Below are positions 9,749-19,209 of a DNA stretch of 64,000 nucleotides, in pieces; position 1 is the first letter of the stretch; the number at the start of each line of letters is the position of its first letter. This DNA comes from Paroedura picta (lineage: Eukaryota; Chordata; Lepidosauria; Squamata; Gekkonidae), in assembly GCF_049243985.1 (NCBI RefSeq), contig NC_135379.1, forward strand, positions 21,040,001 through 21,104,000. The letters run 5' to 3'. Under the pieces are notes generated by a model. The model had not been told where the DNA came from. It saw nothing but the letters and a program-made list of their open reading frames with translations, and made no database searches. Made by a program: the position numbers and the translations under genes.

Positions 9749-12700
9749 GTCTACAACTACAACTGGCCATAGGATTGGAAAAGGTCAGTTTACATTCCAA
9801 TCCCAAAGAAGGGCAAGGCCAAAGAATGTTCAAACTACCACACCATTGCACTCATTTCTCATGCTAGCAAAGTTATGCTCAAAATTTTACAAGCTAGGCT
9901 CCAGCAATATGTGGACCGAGAACTTCCGGAAGTACAGGCAGGATTTCGAAGAGGCAGAGGACCTAGAGATCAAATTGCCAACATACGCTGGATCATGGAG
10001 AAAGCTAGGGAGTACCAGAAGAACGTCTACTTCTGCTTCATTGACTATGCCTTTGATTGTGTGGAGCACAACAAACTGTGGCAAGTTCTTAAAGAGATGG
10101 GAATACCAGAGTATCTTATTTGTCTCTTGAGAAACTTATATGCAGGTCAAGAAGCAACACTGAGAACCGAACATGGAATCACTGATTGGTTCAAAATTGA
10201 GAAAGGAGTCCGGCAAGGCTGTATACTGTCGCCTTGCCTATTTAACTTGTATGCGGAGCACATAATGAGAAAGGCGGGATTAGAAGAGTCACAAATTGGG
10301 ATCAAGATTGCAGGGAGAAATATCAACAACCTCAGATATGCAGATGATACCACTCTAATGGCAGAAAGTGAAGAGGAACTAAAGAGCCTGTTGATGCGGG
10401 TGAAGGAGGAGAGTGCAAAAGTTGGCTTGAAACTCAACATCAAGAAAACGAAGATCATGGCATCTGGCCCTCTCACTTCCTGGCAAATAGATGGGGAAGA
10501 AATGGAGATAGTGACAGATTTCATTTTCCTGGGCTCCAAGATCACTGCAGATGGGGACTGCAGCAAAGAAATTAAAAGACGCTTGTTCCTGGGAAGGAAA
10601 GCTATGACAAATCTAGACAGAATCCTAAAAAGCAGAGACATCACCCTGCCAACAAAAGTGTGTCTAGTCAAGGCTATGGTATTCCCAGTTGCAATGTATG
10701 GCTGCGAAAGTTGAACCATAAAAAAAGGCTGAGCGTCAAAGAATTGAGGCTTTTGAACTCTGGTGCTGGAGAAGACTCTTGCGAGTCCCTTGGACTGCAA
10801 GGCAAACAAACCAATCAGTCCTAGAGGAGATCAGTCCTGACCTCCTTAGAAGGCCAGATCCTGAACATGAAACTCAAATACTTTGGCCACCTCATGAGAA
10901 GGAATGACTCCCCGGAGAAGAGCCTAATGCTGGGAGCGATCGAGGGCAAAAGAAGAAGGGGATGACAGGTGGCTGGATGGAGTCACTGAAGCAGTAGGTG
11001 CAAACTTAAATGGACTCCAGGGAATGGTAGAGGACAGGAAGGCCTGGAGGATCATTGTCCATGGGGTCGCAATGGGTCGGACACGACTTCGCACCTAACA
11101 ACAACTAGCTATCAAAGCCAAAGGAAAACAGCATACCTTTCTTACAGATTTTGTTACAAACTTTCTTTTTTACAAAATTGTTTTCATTTCCACCACATCC
11201 AGTATAAATGAATTTTTCACATTCTTTTGTCTTTCTGTTGTAGTAAAAGCGAGTTACTGAAGCTAAACAGACCCCTTCATCTTTAGGGCTATAGCAAAAT
11301 GAGGGTCCATCTTCAAATTAAAAAGAAAAAGAGAAATTGATGAACATGATCGATGTTGCTCAGTAAATGATTATCATAGTGAAGAGTTCAAAACCAAGGC
11401 TGACTCCAAAAATAAGGTTCTTTGGTATATTTACATATTCTCCATGCTGACCCCCCCTTGTAACTTGTAAGCTTGTAACTAAGATGGTCAAACAATTGCA
11501 AAATTTAATGGATTGAATCTCCCCCCCACCCCCATTTTAACCAGATATCCCTATGGCCTTTCTAAGTGCATTCAGGTGCTTTCTTCCACAGAACAAATAT
11601 AAGGGTGTTTCAAAGGGTGGATATCTTAGATATTTTATATATAAAATACCCCCCCCAACCTATTAGAATGCAAGCATATGTGTGCATACATTTATAAACA
11701 AATAGTAGCACAGATGCTTCACTGACAGACTGGGGGAGACATCAGAAGATAGGGTACTACCTGAAGAGACAGAGATTTAACCATTAGCACATGTGCTGAT
11801 TGCTAGAAAAATTCTACATTTCTTTATTTCATGGTGTACCCTGACTTTATTAAACAAGGGAGCAAAAGATAGCCCTTTCCTAAAATTGCAAATATTTTCA
11901 GACATCTGGCTGTGGAAACTTGGGGCATGCCATTTCTTTGATAGAAGCCAACATGCCAGCCAAGACATGGGAGAAAATATTTTCTGGTTTGAACTTAGGA
12001 AAGGAACTCACAATGGAGCCAGACACACAGCTCTACGCTTAGACAATGCTGTTCCCTGGTTCGTGCAAGAAGGATATCTGATGTTCTCAGCTGTCCTAGC
12101 ATAACTAGACTACAGATGCTCAGAGGAGGTATGCAGACAGGAATAAGCCTGATCCTTAATTACTTAAGTCACAAACAGTAAGAGGCATTTTCAGTTGCTT
12201 GATATTAGAAGCCAGCATTCCAGAAGAAACATGGGAGAAAATAATTTCTGGTTTGAACTTAGGAGGGGCACTTACAATGGAGCCAGAAACTGCTCTCTGC
12301 CTGCACAATTCTGTTCTCTGGTTCATGCAATAAGGATCTCTGACTTTCTTAACGGTGCTAACCCAACTAGACTACAGAATCCCAGAGGGGGTATGCAGAA
12401 AGAAATAATGATCAAAGTCACCAGCAGTAAAAGGAATTTTCCGCTCCCACCGCAGTGGGAGCCGGCAGGTGCTTCTTTTGTTTAAATGGTGAGAGGAGCA
12501 AAAACTTGAATCCTCTGATGTGAGCTTGAGTTTCCATTTATACCCTACAAATCAAACTAGACAGGCCCTTGCATCATTGTAACATCAACAACAAAAAAAT
12601 CCTTACCTTCCTGAGGCCAGCAGTAGTCCATACAGGAATCTCTACTGTCAAATTGGTTATCATTGCCAAAACATCCCCCGTAGTAAAATTTCTCACAGGT

Positions 12701-14821
12701 CATTGAAATTAGATTGAAGAAATATTTCGGTATTAAAGCCCTGCAGAACCCTTCATCAAATTCCGGTCGGCATTTCTCGGGAACTCCTGAAGTGAAAAGA
12801 ATTTATCAGATCATCAAGATGGCAATCCATAGTGCTGGATCCTGCAGGTAACATTCCCTGGGGAGTTTTTGTGTGGCCCAGTCCTTCTCCCATGGATGTT
12901 CTCATGCTGGAATAGTGTAGAGCAGTGGCCCCCAACCTTTTTATCTCCGGGGACCGGTCAATGCTTGACAATTTTACTGAGGCCCGGGGAGGTAGTCTTT
13001 TGCCAAGGGATGTTGCTGCCACCTGATCCCCTGCTCCACTTGCTTTCCCACCAGTGCCCCTGACTTCCTGCCATCCGCTGGGGGGCGCTGCCAGCAGCAG
13101 CTGTGCAGTGCCACATCAAGGGGGAGCCCCAGCCATGGTGGTCGCTGGAGATCACCAAAGATGAGCCAGTGGCAGGGCAGCCCCCGAGGCAGCAACCAGG
13201 GAGGAGGGCAAGAAGGAGCCACGGCCCAGTACCAATTGATCCACGGACCGATCCCGGTCCCCGGACCGGGGGTTGGGGACCACTGGTGTAGAGGTTAGAG
13301 TGTCAGAGTAGAGCTTGAGATGACTGGCTCAAATACTTAGCTCAACCCTGGAAACCTGCCAGGTGACCTTGGGCATGTCACAAATCACTCAGGCTAACTG
13401 ACCTTCACAAGGTTGTTGGGAGGATTAAGTGCAGTAGCATGGAATGAAGCGAAAAATCCCTGATCAGAGAGAAAAGTGTGAGATAAAAGAGGAGAAGAAG
13501 GACGTCAGAAGTTCATGGTGTCTGAAAAGGGGGGATTGTGTTATCAGCTTTCATAGCTGGTAGATACAGTCTTCAGCTGCCATCTGATAGGTTTAAAACA
13601 GTTTTCAGTAGTTTTTCTTATGACCATTTATGGTAATTGTCTCTATGGCTATCTGAAACATATTTCTTCTGCTGGACTAAAAGCTGCCATTTCCCCATCA
13701 GTAGCCCTTTACGGCAGGGGTAGTCAACCTGTGGTCCTCCAGATGTTCATGGACTACAATTCCCATGAGCCCCTGACAGAGTTTGCTGACAGGGGCTCAC
13801 GGGAATTGTAGTCCATGAACATCTGGAGGACCACAGGTTGACTACCCCTGCTCTACGGTTTCCCTCTCTTTTCAGTCCCAAAAGCTTTCTTGCATTGCCC
13901 AAGGTCTTTTCAGATCTGTTCTTCAGTATTCTTCCCCCTCCATAGACTTTGCTTGTGGCTGGGTCTAAACATTTGACCAGACAATATAATCCTGAGAAGG
14001 AAGAAAACATAACTTGGGGAGTATTTTCATACCTGAAAAGCAATTTTAATTTTTTAAAACTGAGTACATGTGGAAATCTAGTGTTGTGTTTGTAGACCTG
14101 CCGAGGACCAGGCTTGTGGTTCAAGGCAGGACTGAAGGGAGCAATAAGGGTCAGCTTGGTGTAGTGGTTAGGAGCGCGAATTTCTAATCTGGCGAGCCTG
14201 GTTTGATTCACTGCTCTTCCTCCACACGCAGCCAGCTGGGTGACCTTGGACTTGTCACAGCACTGATAAAGCTGTTCTGACTGAGCAGTAATATCAGGGC
14301 TCTCTCAGCCTCACCTACCTCACAGGGTGCCTGTTGTGGGGAGAGGAAAGGGAAGGCGATTGCAATCTGCTTTGAGACTCCTTGTAGAGAAAAGCGGCAT
14401 GTAAGAACCAACTCTTCTTCAGTGTAATTGACCAATGCACGGCAAGATCCTGACAGCGGGGTCCAGTCTGTTTAAACTTGAAATTGACCAACATCATGCA
14501 CTGGTGGTAAAATCCATTGTCTGCTGGTGTATATAAGTTGGGTTTTTCAGTGGGTAGAGGAATATGTGGACAATGGAAGTGTCTCAGGACAAAACCCCAT
14601 AATGCCGTTTGGGTCCATCGTTCTCCAGTGGGGCAACTTACTTCTTATCATCCAGCAAGTTTTCTCACAATCTTCCTCACTTAGGAAGTTATTGGTGTTC
14701 CCCTCACAACCGCCGTAGGTAAACGTCTTGCAAGTCTGCGTGTATCGGTCATAAAACCACCTTTCATGAAGAGCCCGGCAGCTTCCTTTATCTGGTGGCT
14801 GCAAGCAGATCTCTCTGTTGT
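7600..14821 (-). CDS. TFPI2: TFPI2-like gene B (three Kunitz exons; own first exon broken)
   Basis: This is a second TFPI2-type inhibitor in the array. Exons are 14821-14642 (Kunitz 1), 12786-12607 (Kunitz 2), 11310-11137 (Kunitz 3) and a short last exon from 7610. All joints are phase 1 with consensus splice sites, and each domain has six cysteines. P1 residues are Arg, Arg and Leu; human TFPI2 has Arg, Glu and Ser. The expected first exon at 16159-16066 has a stop straight after its ATG and cannot supply a signal peptide. The intact exon at 18943-18826 on the same strand has a matching phase-1 donor and could start the transcript, giving 220 residues. A 5'-truncated BovB LINE sits in the intron between Kunitz 3 and the last exon. 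The gene is either expressed through the captured exon or decaying at its 5' end; the intact Kunitz exons favour the first. Confidence 0.82.
9435..9660 (+). mobile_element. 5S-rRNA-derived SINE (decayed)
   Basis: GCCTGATCTTATTGGAACTTG, GAGCTAAACAGTATGGATCTGGGTTAG and the downstream SINE body (TTGCCTTGAAATCACCAAG) match the pattern of 5S-derived SINEs. A C-run at 9,513-9,525 interrupts it. Confidence 0.55.
9696..9749 (+). repeat. (AAT)n microsatellite
   Basis: About 17 AAT/TAA units lie immediately 5' of the BovB LINE. The paralogous site at 24,130 has a shorter AAT/GAT repeat. Confidence 0.9.
9760..11104 (+). mobile_element. BovB (RTE) LINE, 5'-truncated
   Basis: An open frame of 279 codons (9875-10714) encodes the BovB reverse transcriptase: LQQYVDRELPEVQAGFRRGR, FCFIDYA, EKGVRQGCILSPCLFNLYAE and the catalytic RYADDTTLMAESEEE near 10,334-10,375. 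A TGA at 10712-10714 replaces the Trp expected after GCES, and later frames are damaged. The 3' end has the RTE tail GGGTCGGACACGACTTCGCACC followed by (AAC). The 5' half is missing. BovB is known for horizontal transfer among vertebrates and is common in squamates. The insertion is absent from gene C. Confidence 0.92.
11137..11310 (-). CDS. TFPI2: Gene B exon: Kunitz domain 3
   Basis: This 174-nt exon encodes GPSFCYSPKDEG, then VCLASVTRFYY and YTGCGGNENNF. The threonine in YTGC is a TFPI2 Kunitz 3 hallmark (human has YTGC too). P1 is Leu, while gene C and human have Ser. Donor is AAGAAAG|GTATGC. Confidence 0.92.
11943..12440. repeat. Tandem duplication, 264-bp unit, in gene B
   Basis: Two diverged units (starting 11,944 and 12,208) share GAAGCCA, ACATGGGAGAAAATA, TTTCTGGTTTGAACTTAGGA and CAACTAGACTACAGA. 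Gene C has only one unit (25,200-25,440). Confidence 0.75.
12607..12786 (-). CDS. TFPI2: Gene B exon: Kunitz domain 2
   Basis: This 180-nt exon has acceptor TTTTCACTTCAG and donor GGAAG|GTAAGG. The loop reads DEGFCRAL (P1 Arg, P3 Phe), then YFFNLISMTC and YGGCFGNDNQF. The NLI triplet lacks the N-glycosylation sequon kept in gene C (NLT) and human (NLS). I count about 17 base differences from gene C's exon, mostly amino-acid changing. Confidence 0.92.
12923..13285. mobile_element. hAT-type non-autonomous element, 363 bp, with 8-bp target duplication
   Basis: Termini are CAGTGGCCCCCAACC and GGTTGGGGACCACTG. The 8-bp GTGTAGAG flanks it on both sides (12,915-12,922 and 13,286-13,293). It lies in the Kunitz 1-2 intron of gene B and is absent at the matching spot of gene C. 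Confidence 0.9.
13286..13500 (+). mobile_element. Sauria-type SINE (shared by B and C)
   Basis: GTGTAGAGGTTAGAGTG, then CCAGGTGACCTTGGGC, ATCACTCAGGCTAAC and AAGGTTGTTGGGAGGAT are Sauria SINE blocks. The same SINE sits at 26,885-27,200 in gene C, so it predates the duplication. Confidence 0.7.
13715..13850. mobile_element. Palindromic MITE, 136 bp, near-perfect arms
   Basis: CAGGGGTAGTCAACCTGTGG at the left and its inverse at the right enclose almost perfect inverted arms. The 8-bp flanks CTTTACGG and CTCTACGG differ by one base, as expected for a hAT-type target duplication. It is in the Kunitz 1-2 intron of gene B. Confidence 0.85.
14151..14425 (+). mobile_element. tRNA-derived SINE (GGTGTAGTGGTTAGGAGYG family)
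   Basis: The tRNA-like head (TTGGTGTAGTGGTTAGGAGC, GGTTTGATTC) is followed by a body with CCAGCTGGGTGACCTTGG, GATATCAGGGCTCTCTCAGC and TGTAAGAACCAACTCTTCTT. Family copies: 21,968; 25,455 and 25,612 (reverse); 41,727; 62,643. Confidence 0.8.
14642..14821 (-). CDS. TFPI2: Gene B exon: Kunitz domain 1
   Basis: This 180-nt exon has acceptor TTTTCCGCAG and donor AAGAA|GTAAGT. The loop reads DKGSCRALHERW (P1 Arg), followed by DRYTQTC and YGGCEGNTNNF, very close to human TFPI2 Kunitz 1. By direct reading the exon is identical at all 180 bases to the Kunitz 1 exon of gene C. Confidence 0.93.
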
Positions 14822-14984
14822 CTGCGGAAAAGACAGAGAAGGTGCCTCAGTTATCAACCAGTTTGACCAAGAAGACTTTGCATGGGGGAGAGGAGGAATC
14901 ATACAAATAGATTCCACTTCAAGAAGACCATTCTTGGGAACAAAGCAGATTGGGCAAAATTACCAAATAATAAGCTGGGAGTGA

Positions 14985-15655
14985 CCCAGAACCCCAGATT
15001 CAGAGTCCCAGAAGAGCTGGGAGCTGCCCCTGCCAGGCCCTCCATGACCCCAGGCTCAGCTACCCCCCACAATGAAACTGAAGCTCACCAGGTGCCGCTA
15101 AGGAGCTACAAGACCCCTCCCCAGCTGAGGGAGCCATTGCCATGCTTGCTGCTGCCCTCACATCAGCCACCTCAGCCCAAGGCCCTGTTGAGGCTGGTGC
15201 AGCATGGTCCGCCAACACCACAGCTGACAGAGAGGAGCTGGGTCCTAGTGCTGATCCCCTCATCCTGCTCAGAGCAGCCTTCTTCCCACCTGCCATAGCA
15301 GAGCCGGGCCTGGGACACAGGGCAGTGCCAGGGGAACACAGAAGGGATGTGGCAGGGGACAGGAAAGGAGAAGAACCAGCCTCCCTGGCTTCATTCCAGA
15401 GAGCAGGCTAGAGCTGGGAGGGGCAATAAGAGACAGATCCTAGACCCTAACCTCAGAGAACCATGGAGAGAGGATATGGGGCTAAGGACAGGCGCAGCCA
15501 TCCAGAAGGGGCCCTTTGCATCACCTAACGGAAGGAGCGGGGACGTTAAAAGGGAACCATATAGACTCAGCTACAGTTGAGGACAGGAAGGAAGTAGGGA
15601 GGTAAATAGTATAAAGGTGGCTCTATCAAGAAGCCAGGGAGGTTCTCTGATCCCA
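14985..15655. other. Gene B-specific insertion of about 670 bp, unclassified
   Basis: The flanks align to 28,495-28,585 of gene C, but this GC-rich segment is absent there. It has open frames of 80-140 codons on both strands without recognised motifs and no clear terminal repeats. It moved gene B's first exon away from Kunitz 1. Confidence 0.5.
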
Positions 15656-16065
15656 TACAAGAAGAGTCCAGTAGGTGAATGTAAGCTATATAAGCAAGGC
15701 ATTGCTAGGATGAAGAAGTTTGTAATTCACTTAAGCAACAGCTGTCAGCTTACACTGTTTTTGGGAAATGGGCCACTGCATATATGTAGAACTAGGAAAT
15801 AAGTATAAGTTACACTGCACAATGCTCCAGCATGCTACAGTTTTATTATTGGAAAATATATGTCCCTCTATTACATCCTCTGCTATTGCCCTTCCCAGGT
15901 CAACTAGTTCCCAAGCACATTTCTTGTTGGGTTGATTGGGCAGAATTGGGAAGGGCAGAAAGTTGTCTTTAACCACACATCACACTGTAGTCCACTGAAC
16001 AAAGCAACTAGAGGAGAACAGCCCCTTAGAGTGACCCTCAAAGCACCTCCCAAAGAAGAGATTAC

Positions 16066-16159
16066 CTTTCCTGACCACCTGGGGACAGACGTGCCCCAGA
16101 AGCAACAAGGGCCAGCCTGCTAGCAAGATAACTCATGGGGCTGTAGAGGGCAGCTACAT
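16066..16159 (-). pseudogene. Broken first exon of gene B
   Basis: This segment aligns to gene C's signal-peptide exon (GCAGGCTGG...CTTCTGGGGCAC...GTAAT donor at 16065) and keeps the donor and an upstream TATA box. Its ATG at 16159 is followed at once by TAG, and a TGA lies further on in the same frame. The only other ATG nearby reaches the donor in the wrong phase. It therefore cannot provide a signal peptide for gene B. Confidence 0.75.
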
Positions 16160-16232
16160 GGCGAACGAGGAGGATCCCAGAGAGTGCTGCAGATGAAGAG
16201 GTATTTAGAGGCCTCTGCCCAATCCAACCCCC

Positions 16233-16238
16233 TTTATA
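16233..16238 (-). promoter_or_regulatory. TATA box of the broken gene B first exon
   Basis: The minus strand reads CATATAAAGGGGG, aligned to gene C's TATA box at 28911. The promoter block is recognisable though its exon is broken. Confidence 0.5.
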
Positions 16239-16239
16239 T

Positions 16240-17030
16240 GTGCCCCAGCTTCCCTGCCTCCATTTATTCATCACATGGGGTATATGGGTAGGGGGGGAGG
16301 AAATCCTCTCAGCTGATTCATGCTGCTTGCTGGAAAGTGATGTGAGTCTTTGAAAGCTACCTGCGTGTGCCGTACACCACTGGCCTTCTTCCCCAAATAA
16401 TGCTTCACTGGTTCATAATGGGGGAAGAGGTGAAGGGACGGGGAGAGGAGAAGAGATCCCAGGGGTATGAATGGGGATCCAAAGTGGCTAAATACATCAT
16501 TCCTAATGCCTTTTTATCCCTGTGAGGAAAGTTGGGCCGAGAGTCCAGCTGGCCTAAGTGGATTCTTACCAGAGTGGGGATATTAATCTGGAGCAGCCAA
16601 ATCCTAATCCTGAATTCTAAACATTTATGGTACACTGAAAGGGAAGGAGAAAAGTAAAAGGGTACAGCAGCCTGCAAGGGAATGACCCATGACCTTGAGA
16701 AGGCACGCTGGCTTTCACCTATGACTTCCCCAGGGACTCCCTGTTTCCATAAACATTTTGGCACCAGCTGCTAATTATGAGCTCCCTTTCTGAGCAAGAT
16801 GGGCTTGAGAGCATTGTTTCCCAGCCATTCCTGGTTTATGATTTCGGAGACTTCTCCATTAGTGCAACATCAGTGGAGCGTGGAAGAGAAGGCATATTGA
16901 CTATGACATTTGATCGATATGCGCTCATCCCCAGTAGAAAACAGGAGGCAAATCCCAGGACATGCACTTGGCCAGCTCAACCTTTTAAAAAGCAGGATAC
17001 GCCTCAGAGCTGACCAAAAGGAGAGGTGGA
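16240..17030. other. Spacer between gene B promoter relic and block D
   Basis: No gene, exon or clear repeat was recognised. Kunitz 2 of block D would be expected near 16,800-17,000 but is not seen. Confidence 0.4.
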
Positions 17031-18660
17031 CCAAATTTATGAACCATGTTACCTGGTTGAGCAAAGTGTCCGTCCTTACAACCTTGGTATGGCAGGCGGG
17101 ACCAGTGGTCCATGGAGTTGTCCTTCTGTCATGCATCTATAAGCAATTACACTGTGGCATGTTCCAGACAGGGAACACTGTCCACATGCTAACCATCAGC
17201 AACAAGGTTATGAAAAGTACGTGAACTTTTAAAGATGGAAGGTTGTGTTCGCAGAAACCACAGGCTATTTGTTTCTACACTGATGCCCCACTTTTCTCCA
17301 CAAGAGGAACCCACTGCATTCTATTTCAACCCTCAGAACAACCCTGTGAGATTATGTCATGCACCTAGCCAGCAATACAGGGGAACAGTTGCTGGACTTG
17401 ACCAAAAAGATTGCAGAGAAGCATGGACAGCCTGGCCTCCTTCCTACACATGCCAAAACGGGAGTTCAGAGACCCAGCGTGGAATAGCCTTGGTAAGGGA
17501 GGAGAAACAAAGTAGTAACACAATTATATGGCCTTGTGTGAATTAGAAGCTGCAGTTACCCATATTGATATTGTTGAGGCCTGGGTGCAAAAGCCTGAGA
17601 AGGGCAAGAATGTCCAACTTCAGAGAAGTGGACTTTTGTTTCAAAGGTGGGGGGCATTAGTTGTGGGGTAGCAGAAATTTATATGTCTGGAATGCTTGCA
17701 ATCCTTATTTTTAAACAGCGTTTGTTAAGATGAACAGTAGCAAGAAGGAACTAACAGGTCTTAAATTATTTAAGAAGCCATTTAACATAATCTTGTGTGG
17801 TGTTTGAAGTCAAGGAGTTAGCCAAGCATGTGTATCATTATCAAGTGGATCAGCTAGTTTTTGAAAGGAGATGATGTTCTAAACCTAAAAATATGGGAAA
17901 TTGATTGAGAGATTCTTTCCAGAATGGGCCACTTGTTTTTCTCATGTAATTGCTCTCCTGTAATTATTTGCATTACACTAATAATAGATGGTATGGATGT
18001 CTGTTGATGTGTTGAGAACGTGCCATTGCCTTAATAAATTTCTTTAATAAAAGATTAGTTTGGATGCAGAGATTCATGAATAGTATTAGTTGTATACTCT
18101 ACCCGTAAGAGATCTAGAAATGTTATAGGGTCGTACCTCCAACCAGGAGCTAAATGACCTTATATTGGACAGTCAGCTGGATGCCCAGGGCTTTGTATGG
18201 ACATGCCTACCCAGAGTTGACTGGAGTCATCAGAACAGGAGGGCCTTCCAGTTCTCAGCCTGGTACTGCAGCTACTGCCTAAAGTCTGGCACCTGCCTCC
18301 TTAACATAAAAGTTAAAGGTAAAGGTATCCCCGGTGCAAGCACCGGGTCATGTCTGACCCTTGGGGTGACGCCCTCTAGCGTTTTCATGGCAGACTCAAT
18401 ACGGGGTGGTTTGCCAGTGGCTTCCCCAGTCATTACCGCTTACCCCCCAGCAAGCTGGGTACTCATTTTACCGACCTCGGAAGGATGGAAGGCTGAGTCA
18501 ACCTTGAGCCGGCTGCTGGGATTGAACTCCCAGCCTCATGGGCAGAGCTTTCAGACTGCATGTCTGCTGCCTTACTACTCTGCACCACAAGAGGCTCTTC
18601 CCTCCTTAACATAGGAGTGTTCTAATGCCAGTGGTAGTATAGTCCTCTGAATAGACTTTG
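17030..18660 (-). pseudogene. Block D: duplicated gene A intron and flank without Kunitz exons
   Basis: Positions 17,035-17,225 align with 395-580, and 18,000-18,300 with 1,200-1,600 (for example AATAGTATTAGTTGTATACT in both). At 18,660 the match jumps to 3,490 of block A, so the stretch holding Kunitz 1 has been lost. Kunitz 2 is not found at the expected place left of 17,030 either. An RTE-tailed SINE interrupts the block at 18,305-18,602. Confidence 0.65.
18305..18602 (-). mobile_element. tRNA-derived SINE with RTE-type tail
   Basis: Read on the minus strand it begins AAGAGCCTCTTGTGGTGCAG with a B-box-like GGGAGTTCAATCCC and ends near GTGCTTGCACCGGGGATACC and TTTACC repeats. The tail GGGTCAGACATGACYCGGTG resembles BovB's GGGTCGGACACGACTT, suggesting RTE mobilisation. 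CTCCTTAACATA flanks both ends. Confidence 0.85.
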
Positions 18661-18825
18661 GGATGCTGGGGGAGAAGACGCCGAGGGCTGGATTTCTGCG
18701 AGTCAAACGTATACCAAACGCTTCGAGTTTGGAGGGGAGAGGAAAGGGCGGCAGATTTCTTGGAAGGAAGCAATGGAGAGAGCTGCCCCGGAGGACCACG
18801 GAGAAGCCCCGCCGGAAGAAATTAC

Positions 18826-18943
18826 CTTCCTCCGAGGTAGGACTGACGCGCCCCACCAGCAGCAGCAGCCGGAGGAGGTGAAGGAGCAGGAGGGCCCCGC
18901 CTGGCAGGAGGGCGTCGTGCCGGGAGCGAGAGAGCGGCGCCAT
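18826..18943 (-). CDS. Orphan TFPI2-like first exon D (intact signal peptide)
   Basis: The start codon is at 18943 and the donor (GAGGAAG|GTAATT) at 18826/18825. It encodes 39 residues plus one base: MAPLSRSRHDALLPGG, a leucine-rich core interrupted by His and Arg, then VGRVSP. It is a clear paralogue of gene A's exon 1, but the Kunitz 1 and 2 exons expected behind it are missing from block D. The nearest downstream Kunitz exon is gene B's at 14821, whose phase fits (G + AC gives Asp). I infer that D may be the working first exon of gene B. It could equally be a dead remnant. Confidence 0.65.
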
Positions 18944-18989
18944 GGCCCGCCAAGAGGAGTTTGCGGCTCTAGGCCGGCCAGCCGCCCTC

Positions 18990-18995
18990 TTTATA
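18990..18995 (-). promoter_or_regulatory. TATA box of first exon D
   Basis: The minus strand reads CCTATAAAGAG about 47 bases upstream of the start codon, the same spacing as in gene A. The inverted CCAAT box near 19060 is also kept. The region is GC-rich. Confidence 0.6.
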
Positions 18996-19209
18996 GGGCC
19001 CGAAGCCGGGGCAAGGAAGGCGCGGCACGCTTGCGGCCTCGCCGCTTCAGCGACTACCCCAATGGGAGTCTCCACGAGGAGTCACAAGGGGAGGGGAGAG
19101 CTGTCGTGGGGTGGGAAGGCGCGCAGGGCGGCCGGTGGGCGTGTGTGTGTGTGGGGGAGGCTAGCGAGGATTTTGCGGTAGAAGCAGCTCCTTTTCCAAA
19201 TGTCTCATA

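Noticed and set aside
14882-15298. 138-codon frame in the first intron of gene B
   Set aside because: It overlaps the start of the B-specific insertion, has no family motif, and frames are open on both strands because of GC composition.
18165-18614. 149-codon frame, with similar ones at 38963-39292 and 54598-54930
   Set aside because: The shared part is the RTE-tailed SINE read in one frame, not a gene family.
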